Shown here piece by piece: positions 1 to 5,124 of a stretch of 5,906 nucleotides of DNA. Below the pieces are notes generated by a model. That model ran no database searches, had not been told where the DNA came from, and saw only the letters and a program-made list of their open reading frames with translations. The translations under genes were made by a program, and so were the position numbers. Source of the stretch: Propionibacteriaceae bacterium. GTDB taxonomy: Bacteria > Actinomycetota > Actinomycetes > Propionibacteriales > Propionibacteriaceae. The DNA is taken from positions 1 through 5,906 of the forward strand of contig JAISTI010000033.1 in the NCBI GenBank assembly GCA_031272685.1. Reading direction: 5' to 3'. The first letter of the stretch is position 1. The number at the start of each line of letters is the position of its first letter.

Positions 1-1212
1 CTCGCCGGCCGGGGTGTTGGTTTGGGATTGGATGGCGGTGATGATGACGGTGTTCACGATGTCGTCCACGAGCGAGCCGCGGCTGAGGTCGTTCACCGGC
101 TTGTTCAGGCCCTGCAGCAGCGGCCCGATGACGAGCGCCCCGGAGGTGCGCTGGGCGATTTTGTAGCCGATATTGCCGGCTTCGAGATCCGGGAAGACGA
201 AGACGGAGGCCTGCCCGGCGACCAGCGAATCCGGGCGCTTGAGCTTGGCGACGTCTTTGTCGACGGCGGCGTCATATTGCAGCGGCCCGTCGAGGGCCAG
301 GCCGGGGCTCTTCGCCTGGGCCAGTTTGACCGCCTCGGCCATGCGGTCTACGTCGGGGCCTTTGCCGGAATCCCCGGTGGAGTACGAGAGCATGGCGACT
401 TTCGGGGTCAGGCCAAAGGCGACGGCGGTCTCGGCGGCGGTGAGGGCGATGTCGGCGAGCTGTTCGGCGGTGGGATTCGGGTTCACCGCGCAGTCGGCGT
501 ACACGGCCACCTGGTCGGCCAGGCACAGCAGGAACGCCCCGGAGACGACCGAGACGCCCGGCTTGGTGCGCACGAACTCGAAGGCCGGGCGGATGGTGTT
601 AGCGGTAGTGTGGCAGGCCCCGGAGACCATCCCGTCGGCCTCGCCGAGCTGCACCATCATGGTGGCGTAGTAGGAAAGATCCCGCATTTTCTCACGGGCC
701 TGCTCGATGGTAACCCCCTTGTGGGCGCGCAATTTCGCGTATTCGGCGGCATAGGCTTCCAGCTTGTCGGCGCTGTCGGGGCTCTCGATGGCGGTGGCTC
801 CCAGATCGATGCCGAGTTCGGCGGCGCGGTCGGCAACGGCTTCCGGATCGCCGAGCAGCGTCACGTCTACCACGTCTTTGGCGGCCAGGATGGCGGCCGC
901 TTTCAGCACCCGGTCGTCTTCGGCTTCCGGGAGCACGATGCGTTTGCGGGCGCCCTTTGCGAGCGCTTCCAGGCGGCGGGTGAAGGATTTGCGCACCGCC
1001 ATGGCGGAATTGTGGCGCTTCAGCGCGGCGATCAGGGCGTCCGGGTCGGCGAATTCGCCGGTGCAGGCGGCGCCGAGCTGCTTGCCGATTTCGGCGGTGG
1101 TGGCGGCGCCGGTCTGGGCGCTGCTGCCCACCTGCTGCAGCCAGGGCCCGAGGCGGGCCGCGATGTCGTTTGCGAAAGCCGCGGCTTTGGCGGCGAGATC
1201 GTCGTTGCTCAC
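1..1212 (-). CDS. pta: Phosphate acetyltransferase, 3' end cut by window edge
   Basis: The enzyme interconverts acetyl-CoA plus phosphate and acetyl phosphate plus CoA, in the cytosol, usually with acetate kinase. 404 codons are visible and no stop is reached. The PTA_PTB domain covers about residues 88-395. It shows IVLPE (92-96), ADGMVSGA (192-199), CAVNPNPTAEQ (about 241-251), SYSTGDSG (276-283), FPDLEAGNIGYK (340-351) and LQGLNKPVNDLSRG (366-379). S377, R378 and D384 align with the active-site Ser, Arg and Asp described for Methanosarcina Pta. The first 85 or so residues are an Ala-rich extension, not the full BioD-like domain of the long (about 700-residue) enzymes. The sequence resembles corynebacterial Pta as I remember it. 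GTG at 1212 is chosen because a good -10 element lies seven bases upstream and there is no Shine-Dalgarno sequence. The frame stays open further upstream, but that stretch overlaps the sortase gene. The visible end (ITAIQSQ and a few more residues) is close to the family's usual C-terminus, so little is missing. ackA probably follows outside the window, which is inference. Confidence 0.96.
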   Translation of the reverse strand, partial: MSNDDLAAKAAAFANDIAARLGPWLQQVGSSAQTGAATTAEIGKQLGAACTGEFADPDALIAALKRHNSAMAVRKSFTRRLEALAKGARKRIVLPEAEDDRVLKAAAILAAKDVVDVTLLGDPEAVADRAAELGIDLGATAIESPDSADKLEAYAAEYAKLRAHKGVTIEQAREKMRDLSYYATMMVQLGEADGMVSGACHTTANTIRPAFEFVRTKPGVSVVSGAFLLCLADQVAVYADCAVNPNPTAEQLADIALTAAETAVAFGLTPKVAMLSYSTGDSGKGPDVDRMAEAVKLAQAKSPGLALDGPLQYDAAVDKDVAKLKRPDSLVAGQASVFVFPDLEAGNIGYKIAQRTSGALVIGPLLQGLNKPVNDLSRGSLVDDIVNTVIITAIQSQTNTPAGE

Positions 1213-1219
1213 AGGCGGC

Positions 1220-1225
1220 AATCTA
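1220..1225 (-). promoter_or_regulatory. -10 element of leaderless pta promoter
   Basis: On the minus strand the sequence reads TAGATT, then GCCGCCT, then GTG. This TANNNT hexamer lies seven bases before the start codon, so transcription would begin at or next to the G of GTG at 1212. No purine-rich ribosome-binding site is present. The -35 position (about 1243-1248, GAATCC) is a poor match. Leaderless mRNAs with this geometry are common in Actinobacteria. The assignment is from sequence only. Confidence 0.55.
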
Positions 1226-1243
1226 CCAGCAGCGGCGCGCCTG

Positions 1244-1260
1244 GATTCTTCTTGATTCTT
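1244..1260 (-). repeat. Direct repeat AAGAATC x2 near pta -35
   Basis: The minus strand carries AAGAATC twice with a 10-bp period (1260-1254 and 1250-1244), separated by AAG. The pair sits one helical turn apart on the same DNA face and overlaps the expected -35 region of pta. That makes it a candidate operator or activator site, but no known motif was recognised. Confidence 0.35.
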
Positions 1261-1344
1261 CCAACGGCTTCGGGCAATCGGCTTTGCGCGGCGGGAGGGG
1301 CGGGCGGTGCGGGAATAGCGCGCACGCGCTCGGCGTTGGGTGGA

Positions 1345-1350
1345 TAGACT
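1345..1350 (+). promoter_or_regulatory. Putative -10 element of sortase operon
   Basis: TAGACT (TANNNT) lies 23 bases upstream of the ATG at 1374. The -35 position is unconvincing. A Shine-Dalgarno sequence, GGAG at 1365-1368, follows at five-base spacing from the start codon. Together they support the ATG at 1374 over upstream in-frame starts. Confidence 0.45.
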
Positions 1351-1373
1351 TGCGCCCGGCGATTGGAGAGAGC

Positions 1374-2372
1374 ATGGCGCGTTACGCGTTGGAAGACGGC
1401 GCTGCGCCGCGCCCGGAAGCCTCCCGCCCTGCCCGCCGCTCCCTCGACGACAGCACCGCCGGCGCCGCGGGGCCTGCCCCGCGCCACGCCGCCATTCCCG
1501 CGGGCCTTGAAAGCATTTTCGTGGCAGATCCCTCAGATGGGGAAGATGCGCCTGCTGTCGGCGGGCCGGCGGCGGGCGGTTCGGCAGATCCAGATGTGGA
1601 AGATGCGGAAAGCGCGGCCGCGCAAGCTGGCCTCTCAACGCCGGAAACTGCGGCCGAAGCCCAGCCCGGCTCCGAAGAGCGCAAAGGCGCGAATTGGTAT
1701 GTGCGCGAGGCGTTCGGGCTTTTGGGCGAGCTGTTGGTGACGGCCGGGGCGTTCCTGCTCTTGTTCGTCGGCTGGGAGCTGTTCTGGACGGACGTCGTGG
1801 CCGATATGGAAACCGACCAGGTGATCGCGCAGATGGAGGCCGCCGTGGCGGCCGGTACCGCCGGCTCCGACACCTCGGAGTGGGTGGCGGTGAAAGCGAA
1901 GAAGCTGGGCGACGCCTTTGCCATCATCCGCATCCCGCGCTTTGGGAAAAACTACGCCAAGCCGATCCGGGAGGGCACCGGGCGGGAGATTCTGCGCCAG
2001 GGCGTGGGGCACTACTCTTCGTCCCAAGATCCAGGAGAGGTCGGCAACTTCGCGGTGGCCGGGCACCGCACCACCTACGGCAAGCCGTTCAACAAGATTG
2101 ACAAGCTTCAGCCCGGCGACAAAGTGATTATCGAGACGGCCGAAACCTTCTTCATCTACGAAATCTACGACCACGAAATCGTCAAGCCCAGCCAGGGCGA
2201 AGTGATTTGGCCGGTGCCGGGCGTGTCGGACGGCGTGCCCACCGAGGCGCTGCTCACCATGACGAGTTGCAACCCCGAATACAGCTCCCGGGAGCGCTAT
2301 GTGCAGCATGGCAAGCTGGTCGCCACCTACACCAACGAGGGCGAGCTGCCCGCCGAAGTGCTGGAGGTCTGA
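1374..2372 (+). CDS. Class E sortase (LPXTG/LAXTG-type cysteine transpeptidase)
   Basis: Sortases cut a C-terminal sorting signal of secreted proteins and join the protein to cell-wall peptidoglycan. This 332-residue protein has an N-terminal region of about 105 residues rich in Ala, Pro, Glu and Asp, a membrane helix at about 114-136, a linker, and an extracytoplasmic sortase domain at about 170-322. The catalytic residues are visible: His231 in AGHRTTYGKPF, Cys299 in LTMTSCNPEYSS, and Arg308 in RERYVQHGKL. The AGHRTTYG and TSCNPEYS motifs are typical of actinobacterial class E enzymes. The start at 1374 is preferred because GGAG lies five bases upstream and because earlier in-frame starts overlap pta. 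The stop overlaps the start of the next gene by one base, so translation is probably coupled. No sortase substrate with a clear sorting signal is seen in the window. The acidic cytoplasmic N-terminal extension has no recognised domain. Confidence 0.95.
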   Translation: MARYALEDGAAPRPEASRPARRSLDDSTAGAAGPAPRHAAIPAGLESIFVADPSDGEDAPAVGGPAAGGSADPDVEDAESAAAQAGLSTPETAAEAQPGSEERKGANWYVREAFGLLGELLVTAGAFLLLFVGWELFWTDVVADMETDQVIAQMEAAVAAGTAGSDTSEWVAVKAKKLGDAFAIIRIPRFGKNYAKPIREGTGREILRQGVGHYSSSQDPGEVGNFAVAGHRTTYGKPFNKIDKLQPGDKVIIETAETFFIYEIYDHEIVKPSQGEVIWPVPGVSDGVPTEALLTMTSCNPEYSSRERYVQHGKLVATYTNEGELPAEVLEV

Positions 2373-2539
2373 TGCGCCTGTCGTTTTATGGGCTGATTTG
2401 GCGAATCCTTCCGGGCCCCAAGCCGGTGAAGGCGCTGCTCGCGCTCGCCCTGCTCGCCGGGGTGGTTTACTGCCTGTTCACCTGGGTGTTCCCGTGGCTG
2501 GAGCCTTTGATGCCTTTCAACGACGTCACCGTCGAATAG
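2372..2539 (+). CDS. Small conserved actinobacterial membrane protein, sortase partner
   Basis: This 55-residue protein has a short basic N-terminus (WRILPGPKPVK), one hydrophobic helix at about 19-41, and a C-terminal tail ending PFNDVTVE. From memory, small proteins with the same WR.LPGP start and DVTVE end occur next to class E sortase genes in many actinobacteria. Their function is unknown to me. The ATG shares its A with the last base of the sortase TGA stop (TGATG), which points to coupled translation and a shared job or fixed stoichiometry. The tail is predicted outside the cell if the basic N-terminus stays inside. In other actinobacteria I recall the next gene being trpG/pabA. Here it is a DUF3618 gene instead. 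Confidence 0.85.
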   Translation: MRLSFYGLIWRILPGPKPVKALLALALLAGVVYCLFTWVFPWLEPLMPFNDVTVE

Positions 2540-2581
2540 CCGCCGCGCCCGCGAAGAGTCGCAAATAGCCGGGAATCCTGG

Positions 2582-2591
2582 GCGGGCCCGC
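2582..2591. repeat. 10-bp perfect palindrome GCGGGCCCGC
   Basis: GCGGGCCCGC is its own reverse complement. It lies between the sortase operon and the DUF3618 gene, 12 bases before the putative -10 element at 2603. It has no loop and no T-run, so it is a weak terminator candidate. It could be a protein-binding site at the promoter, or chance in GC-rich DNA. Confidence 0.3.
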
Positions 2592-2602
2592 GCCGATTGG
2601 CA

Positions 2603-2608
2603 TAGGCT
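2603..2608 (+). promoter_or_regulatory. Putative -10 element of the DUF3618 gene
   Basis: TAGGCT fits TANNNT and lies 30 bases before the ATG at 2639. No clear -35 box is present. A strong ribosome-binding site, AGGAAGG at 2625-2631, sits seven bases before the start codon. This suggests the gene has its own transcript, separate from the sortase operon that ends at 2539. Confidence 0.4.
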
Positions 2609-2638
2609 GTAGCCAGAACTTCGCAGGAAGGGGAAGCC

Positions 2639-3016
2639 ATGGACGCCAGCCGCACCATCGACGAGATCGAAAAAGACATCGCCGCCACCCAAGAACGCCT
2701 TGCCACCAGTGTGGAAACCCTGGTCAACAAGGTGCATCCCAAAGCCGTCGCCGAGCGCTCGCTGGAGCAGGCAAAAGACTCGCTGGAGCAGGCCAAGGAG
2801 TTGGCCGGGGAAAAGGCCGCCTGGGCTCGGGAACAGGCCGCCGAGAAGGCCGCCCGCGCCCGCGAGCTGGCCGAAGAGCGGGCCGAATGGGCCAAAGGCG
2901 AGCTGACTAACGACGACGGCTCCTGGAACTTCCAGAAAGTCGCCATCGCCGCCGGCATCGCCGCCGGAGTCATCCTGCTGCTCTCCCTGATCGGGAAGCT
3001 GTTCAAGCGCGGCTAA
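2639..3016 (+). CDS. DUF3618 protein with hendecad helix and C-terminal membrane anchor
   Basis: The protein is 125 residues long. Residues 4-40 (RTIDEIEKDIAATQERLATSVETL and on) match the DUF3618 pattern: an acidic-basic helix with an I..DI..T..RLA..V..L spacing. Residues 47-90 form four 11-residue repeats (for example EKAAWAREQAA at 58-68 and EKAARARELAE at 69-79), which predicts a long amphipathic or coiled helix. A short NDDGSW linker leads to a membrane helix at about 101-119 and a basic end (KLFKRG). There is no signal peptide, so the helical part is probably cytoplasmic and tethered to the inner face of the membrane. Start choice is firm because AGGAAGG lies seven bases upstream. The role of DUF3618 proteins is unknown, though many lie near envelope or stress genes. 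The gene faces iclR tail to tail. Confidence 0.88.
   Translation: MDASRTIDEIEKDIAATQERLATSVETLVNKVHPKAVAERSLEQAKDSLEQAKELAGEKAAWAREQAAEKAARARELAEERAEWAKGELTNDDGSWNFQKVAIAAGIAAGVILLLSLIGKLFKRG
2777..2908 (+). repeat. Four 33-bp coding repeats (11-residue helical units)
   Basis: Residues 47-57, 58-68, 69-79 and 80-90 of the DUF3618 protein align without gaps. The second and third units are the closest (EKAAWAREQAA and EKAARARELAE). Conserved small or hydrophobic positions alternate with Glu, Lys and Arg. An 11-residue period is typical of hendecad coiled coils and of lipid-surface helices such as those in apolipoproteins and LEA proteins. Confidence 0.7.
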
Positions 3017-3034
3017 CCCCCCGCAGTCCCCTGG

Positions 3035-3063
3035 GTGGCCGCCGATGGATGCCTCCAGGCCAC
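3035..3063. terminator. Hairpin downstream of DUF3618 gene (possible terminator)
   Basis: GTGGCC at 3035-3040 pairs with GGCCAC at 3058-3063. Inside it TGGA (3046-3049) pairs with TCCA (3054-3057) around a TGCC loop, leaving a five-base bulge on the left side. It begins 18 bases after the stop at 3016. There is no T-run, so it may be a weak or factor-assisted terminator, or an mRNA end-stabilising structure. Confidence 0.4.
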
Positions 3064-3064
3064 G

Positions 3065-3100
3065 CTGCCGGACCGGTAGCGGACCGGTGCCGGATCGCAG
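3065..3100. terminator. GC-rich hairpin between convergent genes (bidirectional terminator candidate)
   Basis: CCGGACCGGT (3068-3077) pairs with ACCGGT (3083-3088) and CCGG (3090-3093), with one bulged G at 3089 and an AGCGG loop. CTG (3065-3067) and CAG (3098-3100) can extend it after an internal loop. It abuts the iclR stop codon at 3101-3103 and lies 49 bases past the DUF3618 stop. It therefore stands at the 3' end of both converging transcripts. No U-tract is present on either strand. Confidence 0.5.
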
Positions 3101-3946
3101 TCAGGCCGGGGTGACCTTCGGGATTCCCCCAAGGCGCAGCGTCAGGTAGCCGGCCGCCACCGCCACCGTCTGCCCGATTTGCGCCGCGTCCACTTCGTCG
3201 CAGCGCTGCTGCGGAATCACGCACAGCAGCGCCCCGCCGCAGACCCTGCCCGCGAAGAAGAACGGCGCGGCGATGGCGGTGCCCTCCCGGAAATAGTCGC
3301 CTTCGCTGATCACATACCCGCGCGTCTGGTCTTCGCCCGCCCGGGCCACAATGCCCTCGACGTCGGTGAGGGTGACCGCCGTGTAGCGGTCCAGCTTGCG
3401 CCCGCCCAGCTTGGAGCGGATCTCGTCAGGGGCCATCGCGGAGAGCACCGCCCGGCCCGCGGCGCTGGCGTGCAGCGGGGCGCGGTGCCCGAACTCCTGC
3501 ACGCAGCGCACCACATGGTTGGATTCGCAGCGGTCGGCGTAGACCACCTCCTGGGCGTCTTCTTCATAGACGGTGAGGTAGCAAGTTTCGTTGTATCTCC
3601 TGGAAAGCTCGCGCAGCATCGGCTCGGCGGCGAAAGACAGGCTGTCGTTGCGGTGGACGGTGGCCGCCATCGCATAGAAAGACTGGCCGATCAGGTAGCG
3701 GCCGGTATGCGGCTCCTGGACGGCCATCCGAAACTCCGCAAGCTGGGACAGCATCCGGGATACGGCGCTCTTGTCCAGCCCCACCTTGCGGGCGGCCTCG
3801 CGCACGCCCAGCCCCTCCGGGTGGAAGGAAAGCTCGCGCAGCAGCATTAGTACCTTGCTGGTGGTGCTCACCCGGTGGCGGCGCTTGGGCTCCTGGTTCA
3901 GCGCGGCGGCGAACTCGCCGGCTCCTTCGGTTGTCGGCTTGCCCAT
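3101..3946 (-). CDS. IclR-family transcriptional regulator
   Basis: This 281-residue protein is close to the family's usual 250-280. A winged helix-turn-helix lies at about 25-85; V48REAARKVGLDKSAVSRML contains the recognition helix, and GRYLIGQ (82-88) is the wing end. The IclR effector-binding domain covers about 98-272, with PLHASAAGRAVLSAM (157-171) and RGYVISEGDYFREGTAIAAP (209-228), both standard landmarks. The ATG at 3946 is preferred over an upstream in-frame ATG at 4006 because AAAGGAG lies six bases before it. IclR proteins bind DNA as dimers or tetramers and respond to small organic acids or aromatics. The ligand here cannot be told from sequence. The neighbour transcribed away from it is the membrane protein at 4102, so that gene and iclR itself are the first candidates for control. 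Confidence 0.95.
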   Translation of the reverse strand: MGKPTTEGAGEFAAALNQEPKRRHRVSTTSKVLMLLRELSFHPEGLGVREAARKVGLDKSAVSRMLSQLAEFRMAVQEPHTGRYLIGQSFYAMAATVHRNDSLSFAAEPMLRELSRRYNETCYLTVYEEDAQEVVYADRCESNHVVRCVQEFGHRAPLHASAAGRAVLSAMAPDEIRSKLGGRKLDRYTAVTLTDVEGIVARAGEDQTRGYVISEGDYFREGTAIAAPFFFAGRVCGGALLCVIPQQRCDEVDAAQIGQTVAVAAGYLTLRLGGIPKVTPA

Positions 3947-3952
3947 TTCCAG

Positions 3953-3959
3953 CTCCTTT
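3953..3959 (-). promoter_or_regulatory. Strong ribosome-binding site deciding the iclR start
   Basis: On the minus strand AAAGGAG is followed by CTGGAA and then ATG. This is a near-consensus Shine-Dalgarno sequence at ideal spacing, so the protein starts at 3946 and not at the in-frame ATG at 4006. Confidence 0.8.
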
Positions 3960-3981
3960 GCAAAAACGGGACGCTGTTGCG

Positions 3982-3987
3982 ATTTTA
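3982..3987 (-). promoter_or_regulatory. -10 element of iclR promoter
   Basis: TAAAAT on the minus strand is one mismatch from TATAAT and lies 35 bases before the iclR start codon. The expected -35 hexamer (4010-4005, CCATGT) is poor, which is consistent with an activated or regulated promoter. The 5' leader would be about 30 bases. It lies downstream of the ATG at 4006, which further argues against that start. Confidence 0.55.
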
Positions 3988-4005
3988 GCCGTCTTTTCGA
4001 ATCCA

Positions 4006-4031
4006 CATGGGTTTCTCAGATTTTTCATGGG
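4006..4031. repeat. Direct repeat CATGGG x2, 20 bp apart
   Basis: CATGGG occurs at 4006-4011 and again at 4026-4031, exactly two helical turns apart, in the space between the two divergent promoters. The first copy overlaps the expected iclR -35. This is a possible regulator site, but six-base repeats are short and IclR operators are usually imperfect palindromes. Confidence 0.25.
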
Positions 4032-4073
4032 ATGGCCAAGGCGCTGGCGAAAGTCTGGGAGGCCGGAGCGCGC

Positions 4074-4079
4074 TAGAAT
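4074..4079 (+). promoter_or_regulatory. -10 element of the membrane-protein gene at 4102
   Basis: TAGAAT is one mismatch from TATAAT, 22 bases before the ATG at 4102. AAAGG at 4092-4096 provides a ribosome-binding site five bases before the start. No -35 box is evident. The -10 to ATG distance supports 4102 as the start over earlier in-frame ATGs. Confidence 0.5.
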
Positions 4080-4101
4080 TGCCGGGCACAGAAAGGCGCT
4101 G

Positions 4102-5109
4102 ATGGCGAAAAAGGAAGAGACCGGCGAGATCGAGTTCTCGCTGCCGCGCATCCTCGGAGGCGCGCTGGCGGCCGCGACGGCCGCGGTCATCGGCTCGACC
4201 CTCGGGGTGGCTGGCACCGTCATCGGCGCCGCCCTCGCCTCGGTGATCGGCGCCGTCTTCGGCACCCTCTATACCGCCGGCATCCACAAGACCCGTAAAG
4301 GCATCAGCACCGCCGTCCACAAAGTCGCCGGGAGCGACGAGGGGGATGAGGCCCCAACGCAGGCGGAGGGTTCGCCCGCGGAAGAAGCCTCGGCCGACGG
4401 GACAAGTCCCGGTGACGGGACAAGTCCGGCCGACGGGAAGGGCCCCATCGCCATCGATGAGGAGAGCCCGACTGAAACCGCCGGTGCCGACGAGACCACG
4501 GTGCTGCCGCAAGCCGCCACCCAACCGATTCCGGCCATCGCCTCCCCCTCCATCGCTTCCCCGGACACCGCCTCCCTGGCAAGCCCCGCCGCGGCGAGCG
4601 CGACTGCTGGCGGGTTGCTGCCGTCCGGGCTGGAAGAAGACGAAGACGAGCCGCGCGACGTAAAAGGCACTGTGGTGCGCATCATCGTTGCCGCCATCGC
4701 CATCTTCCTGGTGGCCTTCATGGCCATCACCGGTTGGGAACTGCTCACCGGCAAGGCGCTTTCCGGCGGGACGGGCACCACCATCGGCGACGTCGTAGAC
4801 CCGCCGAAGAGCCAGCCCACCGACGAGCCGGAGCCATCCCCCACGGTCACGGTCACCATCACCGCGACCCCGGAGCCGTCCGAGTCGCCGACCCCCTCGG
4901 GAGCCCCCACGCCGTCCCCCACGCCTTCCCCCACCCCGGCTCCCACCCCGGCTCCCCCCCCGACGGAGACCGTGGCGCCCCGCCCCACGCCTTCAGCCAC
5001 CGAGACGCCGACCCCCGCCCCAGAGCCGTCGGCCGCCGCCACCGAAACCCCGCCCGCCACCGAGGCCGCCACCGAGATGCCCGCCACTGCTGCGCCGTCG
5101 GCCACCTGA
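4102..5109 (+). CDS. Membrane protein of unknown function with Pro/Thr-rich tail
   Basis: This 335-residue protein has no domain I can name. After a charged start (MAKKEETGEIEFSLPRI), residues 17-60 are a Gly/Ala-rich hydrophobic block that could form two membrane helices or a glycine-zipper hairpin. A basic stretch (HKTRKG) follows, then an acidic Ala/Ser/Pro linker (75-188) containing a DGTSP repeat. A membrane helix lies at about 190-211. Next comes GWELLTGKALSGGTGTTIGDVV, a pattern I recall in unnamed actinobacterial proteins of similar layout. The rest (234-335) is a Pro/Thr/Ser/Ala tail with TPSPTPSP runs. If the tail is outside, it would be a cell-wall-spanning stalk and a likely target for O-mannosylation. 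The alternative is a flexible cytoplasmic tail. There is no LPXTG-like sorting signal. The start at 4102 rests on the -10 element and AAAGG site. Function is unknown. Confidence 0.82.
   Translation: MAKKEETGEIEFSLPRILGGALAAATAAVIGSTLGVAGTVIGAALASVIGAVFGTLYTAGIHKTRKGISTAVHKVAGSDEGDEAPTQAEGSPAEEASADGTSPGDGTSPADGKGPIAIDEESPTETAGADETTVLPQAATQPIPAIASPSIASPDTASLASPAAASATAGGLLPSGLEEDEDEPRDVKGTVVRIIVAAIAIFLVAFMAITGWELLTGKALSGGTGTTIGDVVDPPKSQPTDEPEPSPTVTVTITATPEPSESPTPSGAPTPSPTPSPTPAPTPAPPPTETVAPRPTPSATETPTPAPEPSAAATETPPATEAATEMPATAAPSAT
4396..4427 (+). repeat. Two 14-bp direct repeats (18-bp period) with palindrome
   Basis: GACGGGACAAGTCC occurs at 4396-4409 and 4414-4427, encoding the repeated DGTSP in the acidic linker of the membrane protein. 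The first copy lies in a perfect inverted repeat, CGGGAC-AA-GTCCCG (4398-4411). The shorter CGGCCGACGGGA context recurs at 4428. This looks like a small, recent in-frame duplication. Confidence 0.6.
4916..4961 (-). repeat. G-quadruplex-forming tract on the template strand
   Basis: The plus strand has C-runs at 4916-4920, 4928-4932, 4934-4937, 4942-4944, 4946-4949 and 4954-4961, separated by loops of one, four or seven bases. The minus strand therefore reads as successive G-runs of three or more with loops AGCC and T, which satisfies the usual G3+N1-7 quadruplex pattern. It encodes the TPSPTPAPTPAPPP part of the Pro/Thr-rich tail, so codon choice there (many CCC) adds to the effect. Confidence 0.65.
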
Positions 5110-5124
5110 GCCAAATAGCCGTTC

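Noticed and set aside
22..1347. Long plus-strand open frame of 441 codons
   Set aside because: It is the antisense shadow of pta. The translation is Gly/Ala/Val-rich with no family pattern, while the minus strand gives all Pta motifs.
1170..1373. Upstream in-frame start of the sortase
   Set aside because: It would overlap pta, lacks a ribosome-binding site, and adds a stretch without domain support. GGAG before 1374 decides the start.
1635..2309. Minus-strand open frame of 224 codons opposite the sortase
   Set aside because: The sortase motifs on the plus strand are unambiguous, and the antisense product has no recognisable family features.
3947..4006. Upstream in-frame start of the IclR protein
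   Set aside because: The iclR -10 element lies inside this stretch, and a near-consensus AAAGGAG precedes the ATG at 3946.
5070..5109. Sortase sorting signal at the end of the Pro/Thr-rich protein
   Set aside because: There is no LPXTG or LAXTG motif and no C-terminal hydrophobic helix with a basic end. The protein ends in APSAT.
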